DNA from: Mycobacterium sp. 1554424.7
GTDB lineage: Bacteria; Actinomycetota; Actinomycetes; Mycobacteriales; Mycobacteriaceae
NCBI RefSeq assembly: GCF_001665295.1
Contig: NZ_LZSE01000056.1
Coordinates: 1 to 64,000 of the forward strand
DNA length: 64,000 bases
Direction: 5' to 3'
Shown here: piece after piece, positions 9,819 to 19,024 of the stretch
Layout of the letters: each line of letters opens with the position of its first letter
How positions within the stretch are numbered: position 1 is the first letter of the stretch
The notes under the pieces: model-generated
What the model saw: only the letters and a program-made list of their open reading frames with translations
Database searches by the model: none
Told to the model about the DNA's origin: nothing
Program-made: the position numbers and the translations under genes

Positions 9819-10808
9819 ATGGCGACATCGAAAGTCGAGCGGCTGGTCAATCTCGTCATCGCCCTGCTGTCCACCCGCGGCTACGTCACCGCCGAAAAGA
9901 TCAGGTCCAGCGTCGCCGGCTACGCCGACAGCCCGAGCGCCGAGGCGTTTTCGCGGATGTTCGAGCGCGACAAGAACGAGTTGCGCGACCTCGGCATCCC
10001 GCTGGAGGTCGGCCGGGTGTCCGCGATGGATCCCACCGAGGGCTACCGGATCAACCGCGACGCCTACGCGCTGGCGCCGGTCGATCTCACCCCGGACGAG
10101 GCGGCCGCGGTGGCCGTCGCCACGCAGCTGTGGGAGTCGCCCGAACTGATCACCGCCACCCAGGGCGCGTTGCTCAAGCTGCGCGCCGCCGGGGTGGAGG
10201 TCGATCCGGATGCCCCGGTGGCCATCGCGTCACCGGCGGGCGTGCCAGGCCTGCGCGGATCGGAAGACGTGCTCGGAATCCTGTTGTCCGCCATCGGTTC
10301 CCGACAGGCGGTGCAGTTTCCGCACCGGCCGTCACGGGCCGAGCCGTTCACGACGCGCACCGTCGAGCCCTGGGGCGTGGTCACCGAGAAGGGTCGCTGG
10401 TACCTGGTCGGCCACGACCGCGACCGCGACGCCACCCGCACCTTCCGGCTGTCCCGGATCGGGGCCGACGTCACCCCCATCGGCCCGCCCGGCGCGGTGA
10501 CCGTGCCCGACGGCGTGGACCTGCGCAAGATCGTGGCCCAAACGGTCAGCGAGTGGCCGGCCGGTGGACAGGCCCGGGTGTGGGTCGCCGACGGGCGGGC
10601 CACCGCGCTGCGCCGCGCCGGGAGGTCCACGGGGGCGCAACAGCTAGCCGGCCGCGACGGCGAGGTGATCGAGATCGGCATCGGGTCCGCCGACCAGCTG
10701 GCCCGCGATATCGCCGGCTACGCCGCCGACGCCGTCGTGCTCGAGCCGCAATCGCTACGCGACGAGGTGCTGGCCAGGTTGCGCGCGCATGTGGAGGCGC
10801 CACGATGA
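9819..10808 (+). CDS. pafB: PafB, WYL-domain transcriptional regulator
   Basis: PafB, with PafC, forms the heterodimeric activator of the LexA/RecA-independent DNA-damage response in mycobacteria. The 329-residue protein has an N-terminal winged helix-turn-helix (RLVNLVIALLSTRGYVTAEK). A central WYL domain contains the WGVVTEKGRWYLVGHDRDRD segment. A C-terminal WCX-type extension follows. It starts at an ATG 125 bp after pafA. Its stop overlaps the ATG of a short repeat-borne frame (ATGA), which in turn overlaps pafC. The 'paf' name is historical (proteasome accessory factor); the protein is not part of the protease. Confidence 0.95.
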   Translation: MATSKVERLVNLVIALLSTRGYVTAEKIRSSVAGYADSPSAEAFSRMFERDKNELRDLGIPLEVGRVSAMDPTEGYRINRDAYALAPVDLTPDEAAAVAVATQLWESPELITATQGALLKLRAAGVEVDPDAPVAIASPAGVPGLRGSEDVLGILLSAIGSRQAVQFPHRPSRAEPFTTRTVEPWGVVTEKGRWYLVGHDRDRDATRTFRLSRIGADVTPIGPPGAVTVPDGVDLRKIVAQTVSEWPAGGQARVWVADGRATALRRAGRSTGAQQLAGRDGEVIEIGIGSADQLARDIAGYAADAVVLEPQSLRDEVLARLRAHVEAPR

Positions 10809-10894
10809 CCCGCGCCGGCGACGATGCAGTGGGGGCACCCCCAGCCGCGAAGCGGCCAGGGGGACGAAGCGATGAGGAGGAGCGGCGCATATGA
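10805..10894 (+). repeat. MIRU-like element between pafB and pafC with a 29-codon frame
   Basis: This 90 bp segment contains GGCGACGATGCAG near its start and AGCGATGAGGAGGAGCGGCG near its end, both typical of mycobacterial interspersed repetitive units as I recall them. The middle has a GGGGGCACCCCC palindrome. It encodes a 29-residue frame (MTRAGDDAVG...SDEEERRI). The start codon of that frame overlaps the pafB stop and its own stop overlaps the pafC ATG, both as ATGA. Translational coupling through the element would preserve PafB/PafC co-production. The small peptide is probably not functional in itself. Confidence 0.7.
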
Positions 10895-11868
10895 CCCCCG
10901 TGTCCACCCGCCTGGTTCGGCTGCTCAACATGGTCCCGTACTTCCAGGCCAACCCGAAGGTCACCCGGGCCAAGGCCGCCGCCGACCTCGGGGTGTCAGA
11001 AAAGCAGCTGGAGGAGGACCTCAACCAGCTGTGGATGTGCGGCCTGCCGGGCTATTACCCCGGTGACCTGATCGACTTCGAGTTCTCCGGCGACACCATC
11101 GAGGTGACGTTCTCGGCGGGCATCGACCGGCCGCTCAAGCTCACGTCCCCGGAGGCCACCGGCCTGCTGGTGGCGCTGCGGGCGCTGGCCGACATCCCCG
11201 GCGTCGTCGACCCGGAGGCGGCGCGCAGCGCGATCGCCAAGATCGAGGCCGCCGCGGGCGCCGTCGGGCACGACGCTTCGGCGGCCGTCGCCGCTGTCGA
11301 CGAGCAGGCGCCGGTCGAAAGCCGCGCCGCGGCCGCCGTCCGCACGGCGGTGCAGTACAAGCGCGCGCTGGCCATCGACTACTACTCCGCCTCGCACGAC
11401 ACGCTGACCAGCCGGGTCGTGGACCCCATCCGCGTCCTGTTGATCGGCGGCCACAGCTACTTGGAGGCCTGGTCGCGCGAAGCCGAGGGCGTTCGGCTGT
11501 TCCGCTCCGACCGGATCGTGGACGCCACCGAGCTGGGCGAGCCGGCGGCCCCGCCGGAACCGGCGCTGCTCGCGCCGCCGGACACCTCGCTGTTCGACGG
11601 CGATCCGTCGCTGCCGTCGGCCCGGCTGTGGGTGGCGCCCGCGGCGTCGTGGATGTTCGAGTACTACCCGATGCGGGAGGTGGTCGAGCTGGCCGACGGG
11701 TCGTGCGAGGCCGTCATGACCTATGCCTCGGAGGACTGGATGACGCGCCTGGTGCTGGGCTTCGGGTCGACCGTGCGGGTGCTTGAACCGGAGTCGCTGG
11801 CCCGACGTGTACGGGATGCCGCGGCAGCGGCCCTGGAGTCCTACCAGGTGGCGGCGCGGCCGCACTAG
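10891..11868 (+). CDS. pafC: PafC, WYL-domain transcriptional regulator
   Basis: PafC is the obligate partner of PafB in the mycobacterial DNA-damage regulator. The 325-residue protein shows the same layout: an N-terminal winged HTH ([31 protein letters not shown]), then a WYL domain around [20 protein letters not shown], and a C-terminal WCX-like part ending near residue 315. A GAGGAG run about 10 bp upstream, inside the repeat element, may serve as its ribosome site. The ATG overlaps the stop of the repeat-encoded frame. PafB and PafC are about 20-25% alike by eye, consistent with an ancient duplication. Confidence 0.95.
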   Translation: MTPVSTRLVRLLNMVPYFQANPKVTRAKAAADLGVSEKQLEEDLNQLWMCGLPGYYPGDLIDFEFSGDTIEVTFSAGIDRPLKLTSPEATGLLVALRALADIPGVVDPEAARSAIAKIEAAAGAVGHDASAAVAAVDEQAPVESRAAAAVRTAVQYKRALAIDYYSASHDTLTSRVVDPIRVLLIGGHSYLEAWSREAEGVRLFRSDRIVDATELGEPAAPPEPALLAPPDTSLFDGDPSLPSARLWVAPAASWMFEYYPMREVVELADGSCEAVMTYASEDWMTRLVLGFGSTVRVLEPESLARRVRDAAAAALESYQVAARPH

Positions 11869-11918
11869 CGGGGACCGTCGCTGCGGTAGCATCGGGTGGA
11901 CGTCTGGAGGTAATCAAA

Positions 11919-12173
11919 GTGGGCAGTCTTAGTCCGTGGCACTGGGCGATCCTCGCTGTCGTAGTGATCCTGTTGTTCGGTGCCAAGAAGCTCCCCGATG
12001 CCGCGCGCTCGTTGGGCAAGTCGATGCGCATTTTCAAGTCCGAGATGCGTGAGATGCAGACCGAAGGCAAGTCTGAAACTCCCTCGATCGAGACGCCCCA
12101 GCCCGTGCAGTCGCAGCGGGTCGACCCGCCGGCGGCCACCGAGCAGGGGCACACCGAAGCGCGCCCGGCCTAG
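11919..12173 (+). CDS. tatA: TatA, twin-arginine translocase pore subunit
   Basis: TatA oligomerises to form the conduit for folded Tat substrates. The 84-residue protein has a single N-terminal membrane helix ([15 protein letters not shown], residues 7-21), the [21 protein letters not shown] amphipathic helix beginning at the conserved FG, and a polar Pro/Glu/Gln-rich tail. The GTG start at 11919 is preceded by GGAGG at 11906-11910. It lies 50 bp after pafC and 49 bp before tatC, an order conserved in mycobacteria. Confidence 0.97.
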   Translation: MGSLSPWHWAILAVVVILLFGAKKLPDAARSLGKSMRIFKSEMREMQTEGKSETPSIETPQPVQSQRVDPPAATEQGHTEARPA

Positions 12174-12222
12174 CCGCGCCGCCGCGGTGCCCGAGCGCCA
12201 CTGACCGACCGCAAAGACCACC

Positions 12223-13191
12223 GTGAAAGGTTTCAAGGTTTCAGCGCGCACCGCTGGCCTGCTGAAACGGCTCAACCCTCGTAACAGGCGCAGCCGCACC
12301 AACCCCGACGCGACGATGTCGCTGGTCGACCACCTGACCGAGCTGCGCACCCGGCTGCTGATCTCGCTGGCCGCCATCCTGGTCACGACGATTTTCGGGT
12401 TCTTCTGGTATTCGCATTCGCTCTTCGGCCTCGAGAGCCTCGGCGAATGGCTGCGCCATCCGTACTGTTCGCTGCCGCAGTCGGCGCGGGCGAGTATCAG
12501 CGCCGACGGGCAGTGCCGGCTACTCGCCACCGCGCCGTTCGACCAGTTCATGTTGCGCCTCAAGGTCGGGCTGACGGCCGGGCTGGTGCTGGCCTGCCCG
12601 GTGTGGCTCTACGAGCTGTGGGCGTTCATCACGCCCGGGCTCTATCAGAAGGAGCGCCGCTTCGCGGTCGGGTTCGTGGTGCCCGCCGCGGTGCTGTTCG
12701 TCGTCGGCGCCGTGCTGGCCTATTTCGTGCTGTCGAAGGCGCTGGGGTTCTTGTTGACCGTCGGCAGCGACGTCCAGGTGACCGCGCTGTCCGGAGACCG
12801 GTATTTCGGCTTCCTGATCAACCTGCTGGTGGTCTTCGGGGTCAGCTTCGAGTTCCCGCTGCTGATCGTCATGCTCAACGCCGTGGGCGTGCTGACCTAC
12901 GAGCGGCTCAAGTCCTGGCGGCGCGGCCTGATCTTCGGCATGTTCGCCTTCGCGGCCATCTTCACGCCCGGATCCGACCCGTTTTCGATGACGGCGCTCG
13001 GGGTCGCGCTTTCGGTGCTGCTCGAGTTCGCCATCCAGATCTCCCGACTGCACGACAGGCGCAAGGCCAAGCGCGAAGCCCAGACCGTGCTTTCCGACGA
13101 CGAGGCGTCGGTCATCGAGGCGCCCGAGCCGATACCGGAACCGGTCCCCGAGCCGTCGTTTACGGCCGGGCAGCATGACGACGTCACGTAG
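12223..13191 (+). CDS. tatC: TatC, twin-arginine translocase receptor subunit
   Basis: TatC recognises the twin-arginine signal peptide and recruits TatA. The 322-residue protein has six membrane segments, with the family motif [13 protein letters not shown] just before the first one and the conserved [14 protein letters not shown] loop near residues 245-258. The C-terminal 45 residues are an acidic/Pro-rich cytoplasmic tail. The start is a GTG at 12223; an internal start a few codons later, nearer the [15 protein letters not shown] segment, cannot be excluded. The stop abuts the helY start codon, so tatC and helY are co-translated. Confidence 0.96.
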   Translation: MKGFKVSARTAGLLKRLNPRNRRSRTNPDATMSLVDHLTELRTRLLISLAAILVTTIFGFFWYSHSLFGLESLGEWLRHPYCSLPQSARASISADGQCRLLATAPFDQFMLRLKVGLTAGLVLACPVWLYELWAFITPGLYQKERRFAVGFVVPAAVLFVVGAVLAYFVLSKALGFLLTVGSDVQVTALSGDRYFGFLINLLVVFGVSFEFPLLIVMLNAVGVLTYERLKSWRRGLIFGMFAFAAIFTPGSDPFSMTALGVALSVLLEFAIQISRLHDRRKAKREAQTVLSDDEASVIEAPEPIPEPVPEPSFTAGQHDDVT

Positions 13192-15960
13192 ATGTCGGCG
13201 TCGCATGGCAGCGGCGTGACCGAGCTGACGGAGCTCGCCGGCTTCGCCGCGGAATTGAGCTTCACGCTCGACGACTTTCAGCGGCGCGCGTGCGAGGCGC
13301 TGGAGCGGGGCCATGGCGTGCTGGTGTGCGCGCCGACGGGCGCCGGCAAGACGGTGGTCGGCGAATTCGCCGTACACCTGGCGCTGGCCTCCGGCGGCAA
13401 ATGCTTTTACACCACGCCGCTCAAGGCGCTGAGCAACCAGAAGCACACCGACCTGAGCGAGCGCTACGGCCGGGACCGGATCGGGCTGCTGACCGGAGAC
13501 ATGTCGGTGAACGGCGACGCGCCCGTCGTGGTGATGACGACCGAAGTGCTGCGCAACATGCTCTACGCCAATTCGCCCGCTCTGCAAGGGCTTTCGTATG
13601 TGGTGATGGACGAGGTGCACTTCCTGGCCGACCGGATGCGGGGTCCGGTGTGGGAGGAGGTGATCCTGCACCTGCCCGACGAGGTTCGGCTGGTCAGCCT
13701 CTCGGCCACGGTGAGCAACGCCGAGGAATTCGGCGGCTGGATCCAGACCGTCCGCGGCGATACGACCGTCGTCGTCGACGAGCACCGGCCCGTCCCGCTG
13801 TGGCAACACGTGCTGGTCGGCAAGCGGCTGTTCGACCTGTTCGACTATGACAACGAGGCCGACAAATCGCGCGTCAACCCGGACCTAGTGCGCCACATCG
13901 CCCATCGCCGCGAGGCGGACCGGATGTCGGACTGGCAACCCCGCCGGGGGCGGCGCGCCGGTCCCGGCCGGCCGCGCTTCTACCGGCCGCCCGCGAGGCC
14001 GGACGTGATCGCGATCCTCGATTCACAGGGCCTGCTGCCCACGATCACGTTCGTGTTCTCCCGAGCCGGCTGCGACGCCGCCGTCGCGCAGTGCCTGCGA
14101 TCGCCGCTGCGGTTGACCACCGAGGAGGAGCGCGCGCAGATCGCCGAGGTGATCGAGCACCGCTGCGGTGACCTCGCCGACGCCGATCTGGCGGTGCTCG
14201 GCTACTACGAGTGGCGCGAGGGTCTCCTGCGCGGGTTGGCGGCCCACCACGCCGGGATGTTGCCGGCGTTCCGGCACACGGTCGAGGAGCTGTTCACCGC
14301 GGGCCTGGTCAAGGCGGTGTTCGCCACCGAAACCCTGGCGCTGGGCATCAACATGCCCGCCCGCACCGTGGTGCTCGAGCGGCTGGTCAAGTTCAACGGT
14401 GAGCAGCACGTGCCGCTCACGCCGGGGGAGTACACGCAGCTGACCGGGCGCGCCGGCCGGCGCGGCATCGACGTCGAGGGCCACGCGGTGGTGCTGTGGA
14501 ATCCCGGCGAGGAAACCACCGAACCGTCCGCGGTGGCCGGGCTGGCGTCCACCCGCACCTTCCCGCTGCGCAGCTCGTTCGCGCCGTCGTACAACATGAC
14601 AATCAACCTGGTGCAGCAGATGGGCCCCGAGCAGGCGCACCAGCTGCTCGAGCAGTCGTTCGCCCAGTACCAGGCCGACCGCTCGGTCGTCGGCCTGGTC
14701 CGCGGCATCGAGCGCGGCGAGCGGATGCTCGATGAGATCGCCGGCGAGCTCGGCGGGCGGGACGCGCCGATCTTCGAATACGCGCGGATGCGCGCGCGGA
14801 TCTCCGAGATGGAGCGCGCCCAGTCGCGCGCCTCGCGCCTGCAGCGGCGACAGGCCGCCAGCGACGCGCTGGCCGCGCTGCGCCGGGGCGACATCATCAC
14901 GATCACCCACGGCCGGCGCGGCGGGCTGGCGGTGGTGCTGGAGTCCGCGCGCGACGGCGACGATCCGCGCCCGCTGGTCCTCACCGAAAACCGTTGGGCG
15001 GGACGGATTTCGTCGGCGGACTATTCGGGGGCGACGGCGCCGGTCGGCTCGATGCCGCTGCCCAAGCGCGTCGAGCACCGCCAGCCGCGGGTGCGCCGCG
15101 ACCTCGCGTCAGCGCTGCGGTCGGCCGCCGCCGGGCTGCCCGTGCCGGTGACGCGCCGCAGCGCTCGCGGCGACGGCGACGGCGCGTTTCACGACCCGGA
15201 GCTGGCATCGCTGCGGGCCGAACTGCGTCGGCACCCCGCGCACAACGCGGCCGACCTCGAGCCCCGGATGCGCCAGGCCGAGCGGTACCTGCGCGTCGAA
15301 CGCGATAACGCGCAACTGGAGAGAAAGGTCGGCGCCGCGACCAACTCGTTGGCCCGGACGTTCGACCGGATCGTCGGGCTGCTCACCGAGCGCGGCTTCA
15401 TCGAGGGTCCGGCCACCGATCCCCACGTCACCGACGACGGCCGGCTGCTGGCCCGCATCTACAGCGAGAGCGACCTGTTGGTGGCCGAATGCCTGCGCAC
15501 CGGCGCGTGGGCGGGTTTGAAACCGGCCGAGTTGGCGGCGGTGGTCTCGGCCGTGCTGTACGAGTCCCGGGGCGGTGACGGCGCCGGCGCCGGAATGGCC
15601 GCCGAAGTGCCCACCCAGCGGCTTCGGCAGGCGCTGCAGCAGACCTCGCGGCTGTCGATGGCGCTGCGCGCCGACGAGCAGGCGCACCGGATCGGCCCCA
15701 GCCGCGAGCCCGACGACGGATTCGTCAACGTCATCTACCGGTGGGCCCGGACGGGGGATTTGGCCGCGGCGCTGGCCGTCGCCGATGTGGCCGGCAACGG
15801 TTCGCCGTTGTCGGCCGGGGACTTCGTGCGGTGGTGCCGCCAGGTGCTCGACCTGTTGGACCAGGTTCGCAACGCGGCGCCGGATGCGGAGCTTCGCGCC
15901 GCCGCCAAGCGCGCGATCAATGACGTCCGGCGCGGCGTCGTTGCTGTTGACGCCGGGTAG
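13192..15960 (+). CDS. helY: HelY, Ski2-like superfamily II DEVH helicase
   Basis: HelY is an ATP-dependent helicase of the Ski2/Mtr4 type, probably acting on RNA; its target in mycobacteria is not settled. The 922-residue protein shows motif I APTGAGKTVVGEF (near residue 46), motif II MDEVHFLADRMRG, motif III SLSATVSN, and motif VI QLTGRAGRRGID. Next comes a winged-helix/arch region, and a C-terminal DSHCT domain in the last 170 residues (FVNVIYRWARTGDL). The ATG follows the tatC stop with no gap. A later start at MTELT-like codons would match the shorter M. tuberculosis form. Confidence 0.95.
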   Translation: MSASHGSGVTELTELAGFAAELSFTLDDFQRRACEALERGHGVLVCAPTGAGKTVVGEFAVHLALASGGKCFYTTPLKALSNQKHTDLSERYGRDRIGLLTGDMSVNGDAPVVVMTTEVLRNMLYANSPALQGLSYVVMDEVHFLADRMRGPVWEEVILHLPDEVRLVSLSATVSNAEEFGGWIQTVRGDTTVVVDEHRPVPLWQHVLVGKRLFDLFDYDNEADKSRVNPDLVRHIAHRREADRMSDWQPRRGRRAGPGRPRFYRPPARPDVIAILDSQGLLPTITFVFSRAGCDAAVAQCLRSPLRLTTEEERAQIAEVIEHRCGDLADADLAVLGYYEWREGLLRGLAAHHAGMLPAFRHTVEELFTAGLVKAVFATETLALGINMPARTVVLERLVKFNGEQHVPLTPGEYTQLTGRAGRRGIDVEGHAVVLWNPGEETTEPSAVAGLASTRTFPLRSSFAPSYNMTINLVQQMGPEQAHQLLEQSFAQYQADRSVVGLVRGIERGERMLDEIAGELGGRDAPIFEYARMRARISEMERAQSRASRLQRRQAASDALAALRRGDIITITHGRRGGLAVVLESARDGDDPRPLVLTENRWAGRISSADYSGATAPVGSMPLPKRVEHRQPRVRRDLASALRSAAAGLPVPVTRRSARGDGDGAFHDPELASLRAELRRHPAHNAADLEPRMRQAERYLRVERDNAQLERKVGAATNSLARTFDRIVGLLTERGFIEGPATDPHVTDDGRLLARIYSESDLLVAECLRTGAWAGLKPAELAAVVSAVLYESRGGDGAGAGMAAEVPTQRLRQALQQTSRLSMALRADEQAHRIGPSREPDDGFVNVIYRWARTGDLAAALAVADVAGNGSPLSAGDFVRWCRQVLDLLDQVRNAAPDAELRAAAKRAINDVRRGVVAVDAG

Positions 15961-16026
15961 GCTGGGCGCGAGCTACCGTTACAGGGCGCTAAATAGCGCG
16001 AGACACAGGGGAACTGAGGAGAAAGA

Positions 16027-16818
16027 ATGAGCGGACCGCAGGGGTCGGACCCGGGTCACCAGTGGCAACCGCCCGGTCAGTCCGGCGATCAGTCCTCGGA
16101 GCCCACTCAGGTGGCGCCAACGCACTGGCAGCCGCCGCAGCAGCAGCCGGGCCAGGAGCAGACGTGGCAGGCCCCGGCGTACACGCCGCCCGCCGAGTAC
16201 CCGCAGTACCAACAGCAACCGGCCGAGCAGCCGTACCCGCAGCAGTACCCTCAGCAGCCCGGCTACGGCCAACCCCCGCAGTACGGTGAGCAGGCCCCGC
16301 AGTACGGCCAGCCCGGCCAGTACGCGCCGTACGGCCAACCGGGCCAATACGGCCAGCCCGGCCAATACGGCCAGCCCGGCCAATATGGCCAGCCCGGCCA
16401 ATACGGTCAGCCGGGTCAATACGGCCAGCCCGGCCAATACCCGCAGCAGTACGCGCCCTACGACCAACAGCCCCCGAAGAAGCGCTCGATGGCGCTGATC
16501 GGCGGGGTGGTCGGCGTGATCGCCTTCCTCGTGATCGCCGTCGTGCTGGTGCTCGGCTTCTGGCAGCCCGGGTTCTTCGTCACCACCAAGCTGGACGTCA
16601 ACAAGGCGCAGGCCGGTGTCCAGCAGGTTCTCACCGACGAGACCAACGGCTACGGCGCCAAGAACGTCAAGGACGTGTCCTGCAACCACGGCCAGGACCC
16701 GGTCGTCAAAAAGGGCGGCACGTTCGACTGCGACGTCAACATCGACGGCGCCAAGAAGCGCGTGACGGTGACCTTCCAGGACAACAAGGGCACCTACGAG
16801 GTCGGCCGCCCCCAGTAG
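16027..16818 (+). CDS. DUF4333-type membrane protein with (GQPGQY)n repeats
   Basis: This 263-residue protein of unknown function corresponds by position to Rv2091c. The first 150 residues are Gln/Pro/Tyr-rich and disordered, including six tandem GQPGQY units. A single membrane helix ([25 protein letters not shown]) starts near residue 156. The extracytoplasmic end carries a DUF4333-like fold with VSCNHG and GTFDCDV, whose two Cys could form a disulfide. A GAGGAGAAAG site precedes the ATG. The gene ends 6 bp from the convergent exonuclease gene. The repeat region suggests a cell-wall or protein interaction role, but that is speculation. Confidence 0.88.
   Translation: MSGPQGSDPGHQWQPPGQSGDQSSEPTQVAPTHWQPPQQQPGQEQTWQAPAYTPPAEYPQYQQQPAEQPYPQQYPQQPGYGQPPQYGEQAPQYGQPGQYAPYGQPGQYGQPGQYGQPGQYGQPGQYGQPGQYGQPGQYPQQYAPYDQQPPKKRSMALIGGVVGVIAFLVIAVVLVLGFWQPGFFVTTKLDVNKAQAGVQQVLTDETNGYGAKNVKDVSCNHGQDPVVKKGGTFDCDVNIDGAKKRVTVTFQDNKGTYEVGRPQ
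16333..16440 (+). repeat. Tandem repeat, six 18-bp units
   Basis: Six consecutive 18 bp units close to GGCCAGCCCGGCCAATAC run without interruption and encode (GQPGQY)6 within the membrane-protein gene. Units 2, 4 and 6 are identical; the others differ at one to four third-codon positions. Partial copies flank the array on both sides. Because the unit is a multiple of three, gain or loss of copies keeps the frame. Confidence 0.95.
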
Positions 16819-16824
16819 CGCCGG

Positions 16825-17781
16825 TCAGCCGGGCAGCGCGTCGAGCGCCTTCTGCAGACGCGCGACCGGCGAGCCGACGCCCAGCTCGGTCGCCAGCTTG
16901 GCGGTGCGTTTCGGGTCGACCGCGGCCAGCGGTAGGGCGTCGGTCGGCGTCGACAGCGTGACCGGCGCGTCGGTGGCCACCCGCACCACCTTGCCCGCCG
17001 CCTCGATGTAGTCGGTCGCGCCCAGCAGCTTCGCCCGTAAACCCTTGGCCATCTTGGACTTTGGGTCGTGGGCGGCGGCCAGGATGCCGTCCAGCGAACC
17101 GTGCTGGACCAAGAGCGTGGCGGCCGTCTTCTCCCCGACGCCCGGCACACCGGGCAGGCCGTCGGACGGATCGCCGCGCAGCAGTGCCAGCTCGGCGTAG
17201 GCCGCCCCCGCCCGTTGTCGCGGCACGCCATAGTGCTCGGCCACCTCGGCCGGCCCGAACAACGTGGCCTTGGTCAGCCCGCGGCCCAGGTAGAGCACCC
17301 GAACCGGGACGGGGTCGTCGGCGACCACCTGCAGCAGGTCGCGGTCCCCGCTGACCACGACGACGGGGTCGGTGCGTTCCCGCGCCGCCAGCGTGCCCAG
17401 CACGTCGTCGGCCTCGAAACCCTCGGCACCCGCCGTCGGGATCCCGAACGCGTCGAGCAGCTCCATGATCATGTCGACCTGCGGCGTCAGGTCGTCGGGC
17501 ACCTCCTCGATGTCCGGTTGACCTGGCGGCTCCGGCTCGGCGACCCGGTGCGCCTTGTAGGACGGGATGAGCTCCACCCGGAATTGTGGCCGCCAATCCA
17601 GGTCCAGGCACACCGCCAGCCGGCCGGGCCGCTGCTGGCCGATCACGACGGCCATTGAGTCGAGGAAGCCGCGGACGGCGTTGACGGGCCGGCCGTCGGG
17701 TGCCGTGATCGACGACGGCACCCCGAAGTACGAGCGGAACCACATGCTGGCGCCGTCGAGGAGTAGGACGGGTGCGGGCAT
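16825..17781 (-). CDS. 5'-3' exonuclease (Pol I N-terminal-type FEN nuclease)
   Basis: This stand-alone flap/5'-3' exonuclease has 318 residues and lacks a polymerase domain; it corresponds by position to Rv2090. Metal-binding acidic residues are seen in [15 protein letters not shown] (Asp9), [25 protein letters not shown] and [18 protein letters not shown]. The last of these also supplies the helix-3-turn-helix that binds DNA. The product would remove RNA primers or flaps in repair, alongside PolA. It starts at the ATG at 17781, divergent from pepE, and converges tail-to-tail with the DUF4333-type gene. Confidence 0.92.
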   Translation of the reverse strand: MPAPVLLLDGASMWFRSYFGVPSSITAPDGRPVNAVRGFLDSMAVVIGQQRPGRLAVCLDLDWRPQFRVELIPSYKAHRVAEPEPPGQPDIEEVPDDLTPQVDMIMELLDAFGIPTAGAEGFEADDVLGTLAARERTDPVVVVSGDRDLLQVVADDPVPVRVLYLGRGLTKATLFGPAEVAEHYGVPRQRAGAAYAELALLRGDPSDGLPGVPGVGEKTAATLLVQHGSLDGILAAAHDPKSKMAKGLRAKLLGATDYIEAAGKVVRVATDAPVTLSTPTDALPLAAVDPKRTAKLATELGVGSPVARLQKALDALPG

Positions 17782-17813
17782 GCGGGCTATGTTCTCATGC
17801 TTGTCTGGCGCCC

Positions 17814-17866
17814 AGCGTCGAGTTGTTGTCGCGTATGCCGTGGAATCGGCACAACAAGTCGACGTT
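17814..17866. repeat. Dispersed intergenic palindrome, copy 1
   Basis: The arms at 17814-17829 and 17851-17866 agree at 14 of 16 positions after reverse complementing. They share the cores CGTCGAGTTGTTG and CAACAAGTCGACG with a second copy near 63235-63287. This copy lies in the divergent gap between the exonuclease gene and pepE, so it is not placed as a terminator and may be regulatory or simply a mobile repeat. Confidence 0.6.
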
Positions 17867-17891
17867 CGTCGCAGCGGTTAGCCTGGCTGCC

Positions 17892-19019
17892 ATGGATTCC
17901 CACCGATTCGACGCGGACGTCTACGCGCGCCGCCTGGCCGCGGCGGCAGCGGCGACCGCCGACGCCGGCCTGGCCGGCCTGGTGATCACGCCCGGCTATG
18001 ACCTGCGTTACCTGGTCGGCTCGCGGGCCCAGACCCTCGAGCGGCTCACCGCGCTGGTGTTGCCGGCCACCGGCGACGCGACGATCGTCGTGCCCAGGCT
18101 GGAGCTGGCCTCCCTCAAGGGGTCGGCGGTCGCGGAACTGGGCCTGGCGGTGCGCGATTGGGTGGACGGCGAGGACCCGTACCGGTTGGTGAGCGCGGCT
18201 CTGGGGGGCGCGCCCGCCGCCACCGCCGTCACCGATTCCATGCCCGCGCTGCACCTATTGCCGCTGGCCGACGTGCTCGGGGTGCTGCCGGTGCTGGCCA
18301 CCGACGTGCTGCGCGGGCTGCGGATGGTCAAGGAGGAATGCGAGGTCGACGCGCTGCGCAAGGCCGGCGCGGCCATCGACCGGGTGCACGCCCGCGTGCC
18401 GGAGTTCCTGCGCCCGGGCCGCACGGAGGCCGACGTCGCCGCCGACATCGCGGAAGCCATTGTCGCCGAGGGGCATTCGGAGGTGGCGTTCATCATCGTC
18501 GGCTCGGGCCCGCACGCGGCGGACCCGCACCACGGCTATTCGGATCGGGAATTGCAGGTGGGCGACGTCGTCGTCGTCGACATCGGCGGAGCCTACGAGC
18601 CCGGCTACCACTCCGACTCGACCCGCACCTACAGCATTGGCGAGCCCAGAGACGATGTGGCGCAGCAGTATTCGGTGCTGCAACGGGCCCAGCGCGCCGC
18701 GCTCGACGCGGTCCGCCCCGGTGTCACCGCCGAGCAGGTCGACGCCGCCGCCCGCGACGTGCTGGCCGAGGCCGGGCTGGCGGAGTTTTTCGTGCACCGC
18801 ACCGGGCACGGCATCGGGCTTTCGGTGCATGAGGAGCCGTACATCGTCGCCGGCAACGACCTGACGTTGGCGGCGGGCATGGCCTTCTCCGTCGAGCCCG
18901 GCATCTACTTCCCCGGCCGTTGGGGCGCCCGGATCGAGGACATCGTCGTCGTCACCGACGACGGCGCCCTGGCCGTCAACAACCGGCCGCACGAACTGAT
19001 CGTGGTGCCCGCGCACTAG
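17892..19019 (+). CDS. pepE: PepE, M24-family dipeptidase (Xaa-Pro type)
   Basis: PepE is a cytoplasmic metallopeptidase of the M24 (pita-bread) family, related to Xaa-Pro dipeptidases. The 375-residue product has the length of M. tuberculosis PepE. The five metal ligands are visible in order: Asp in VVVDIGGAY, Asp in HSDSTRTY, His in TGHGIGLSVHEEP, Glu in FSVEPGIYFPG and Glu in GARIEDIVVV. The N-terminal creatinase-like domain covers residues 1-140. The ATG at 17892 is chosen over an upstream in-frame start because conservation begins there. The next gene begins 5 bp after its stop. Confidence 0.95.
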   Translation: MDSHRFDADVYARRLAAAAAATADAGLAGLVITPGYDLRYLVGSRAQTLERLTALVLPATGDATIVVPRLELASLKGSAVAELGLAVRDWVDGEDPYRLVSAALGGAPAATAVTDSMPALHLLPLADVLGVLPVLATDVLRGLRMVKEECEVDALRKAGAAIDRVHARVPEFLRPGRTEADVAADIAEAIVAEGHSEVAFIIVGSGPHAADPHHGYSDRELQVGDVVVVDIGGAYEPGYHSDSTRTYSIGEPRDDVAQQYSVLQRAQRAALDAVRPGVTAEQVDAAARDVLAEAGLAEFFVHRTGHGIGLSVHEEPYIVAGNDLTLAAGMAFSVEPGIYFPGRWGARIEDIVVVTDDGALAVNNRPHELIVVPAH

Positions 19020-19024
19020 CTGCC

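Noticed and set aside
10805-10894. Functional 29-residue protein between pafB and pafC
   Set aside because: The sequence fits a MIRU-type repeat, whose small frames are known to be by-products that maintain coupling; the peptide itself has no recognisable feature.
16333-16440. CRISPR-like array
   Set aside because: The units are contiguous with no spacers and encode a regular hexapeptide, so it is a coding tandem repeat.
17814-17866. Transcription terminator at the palindrome between the exonuclease gene and pepE
   Set aside because: Both genes are transcribed away from this gap, so no transcript is expected to end here.
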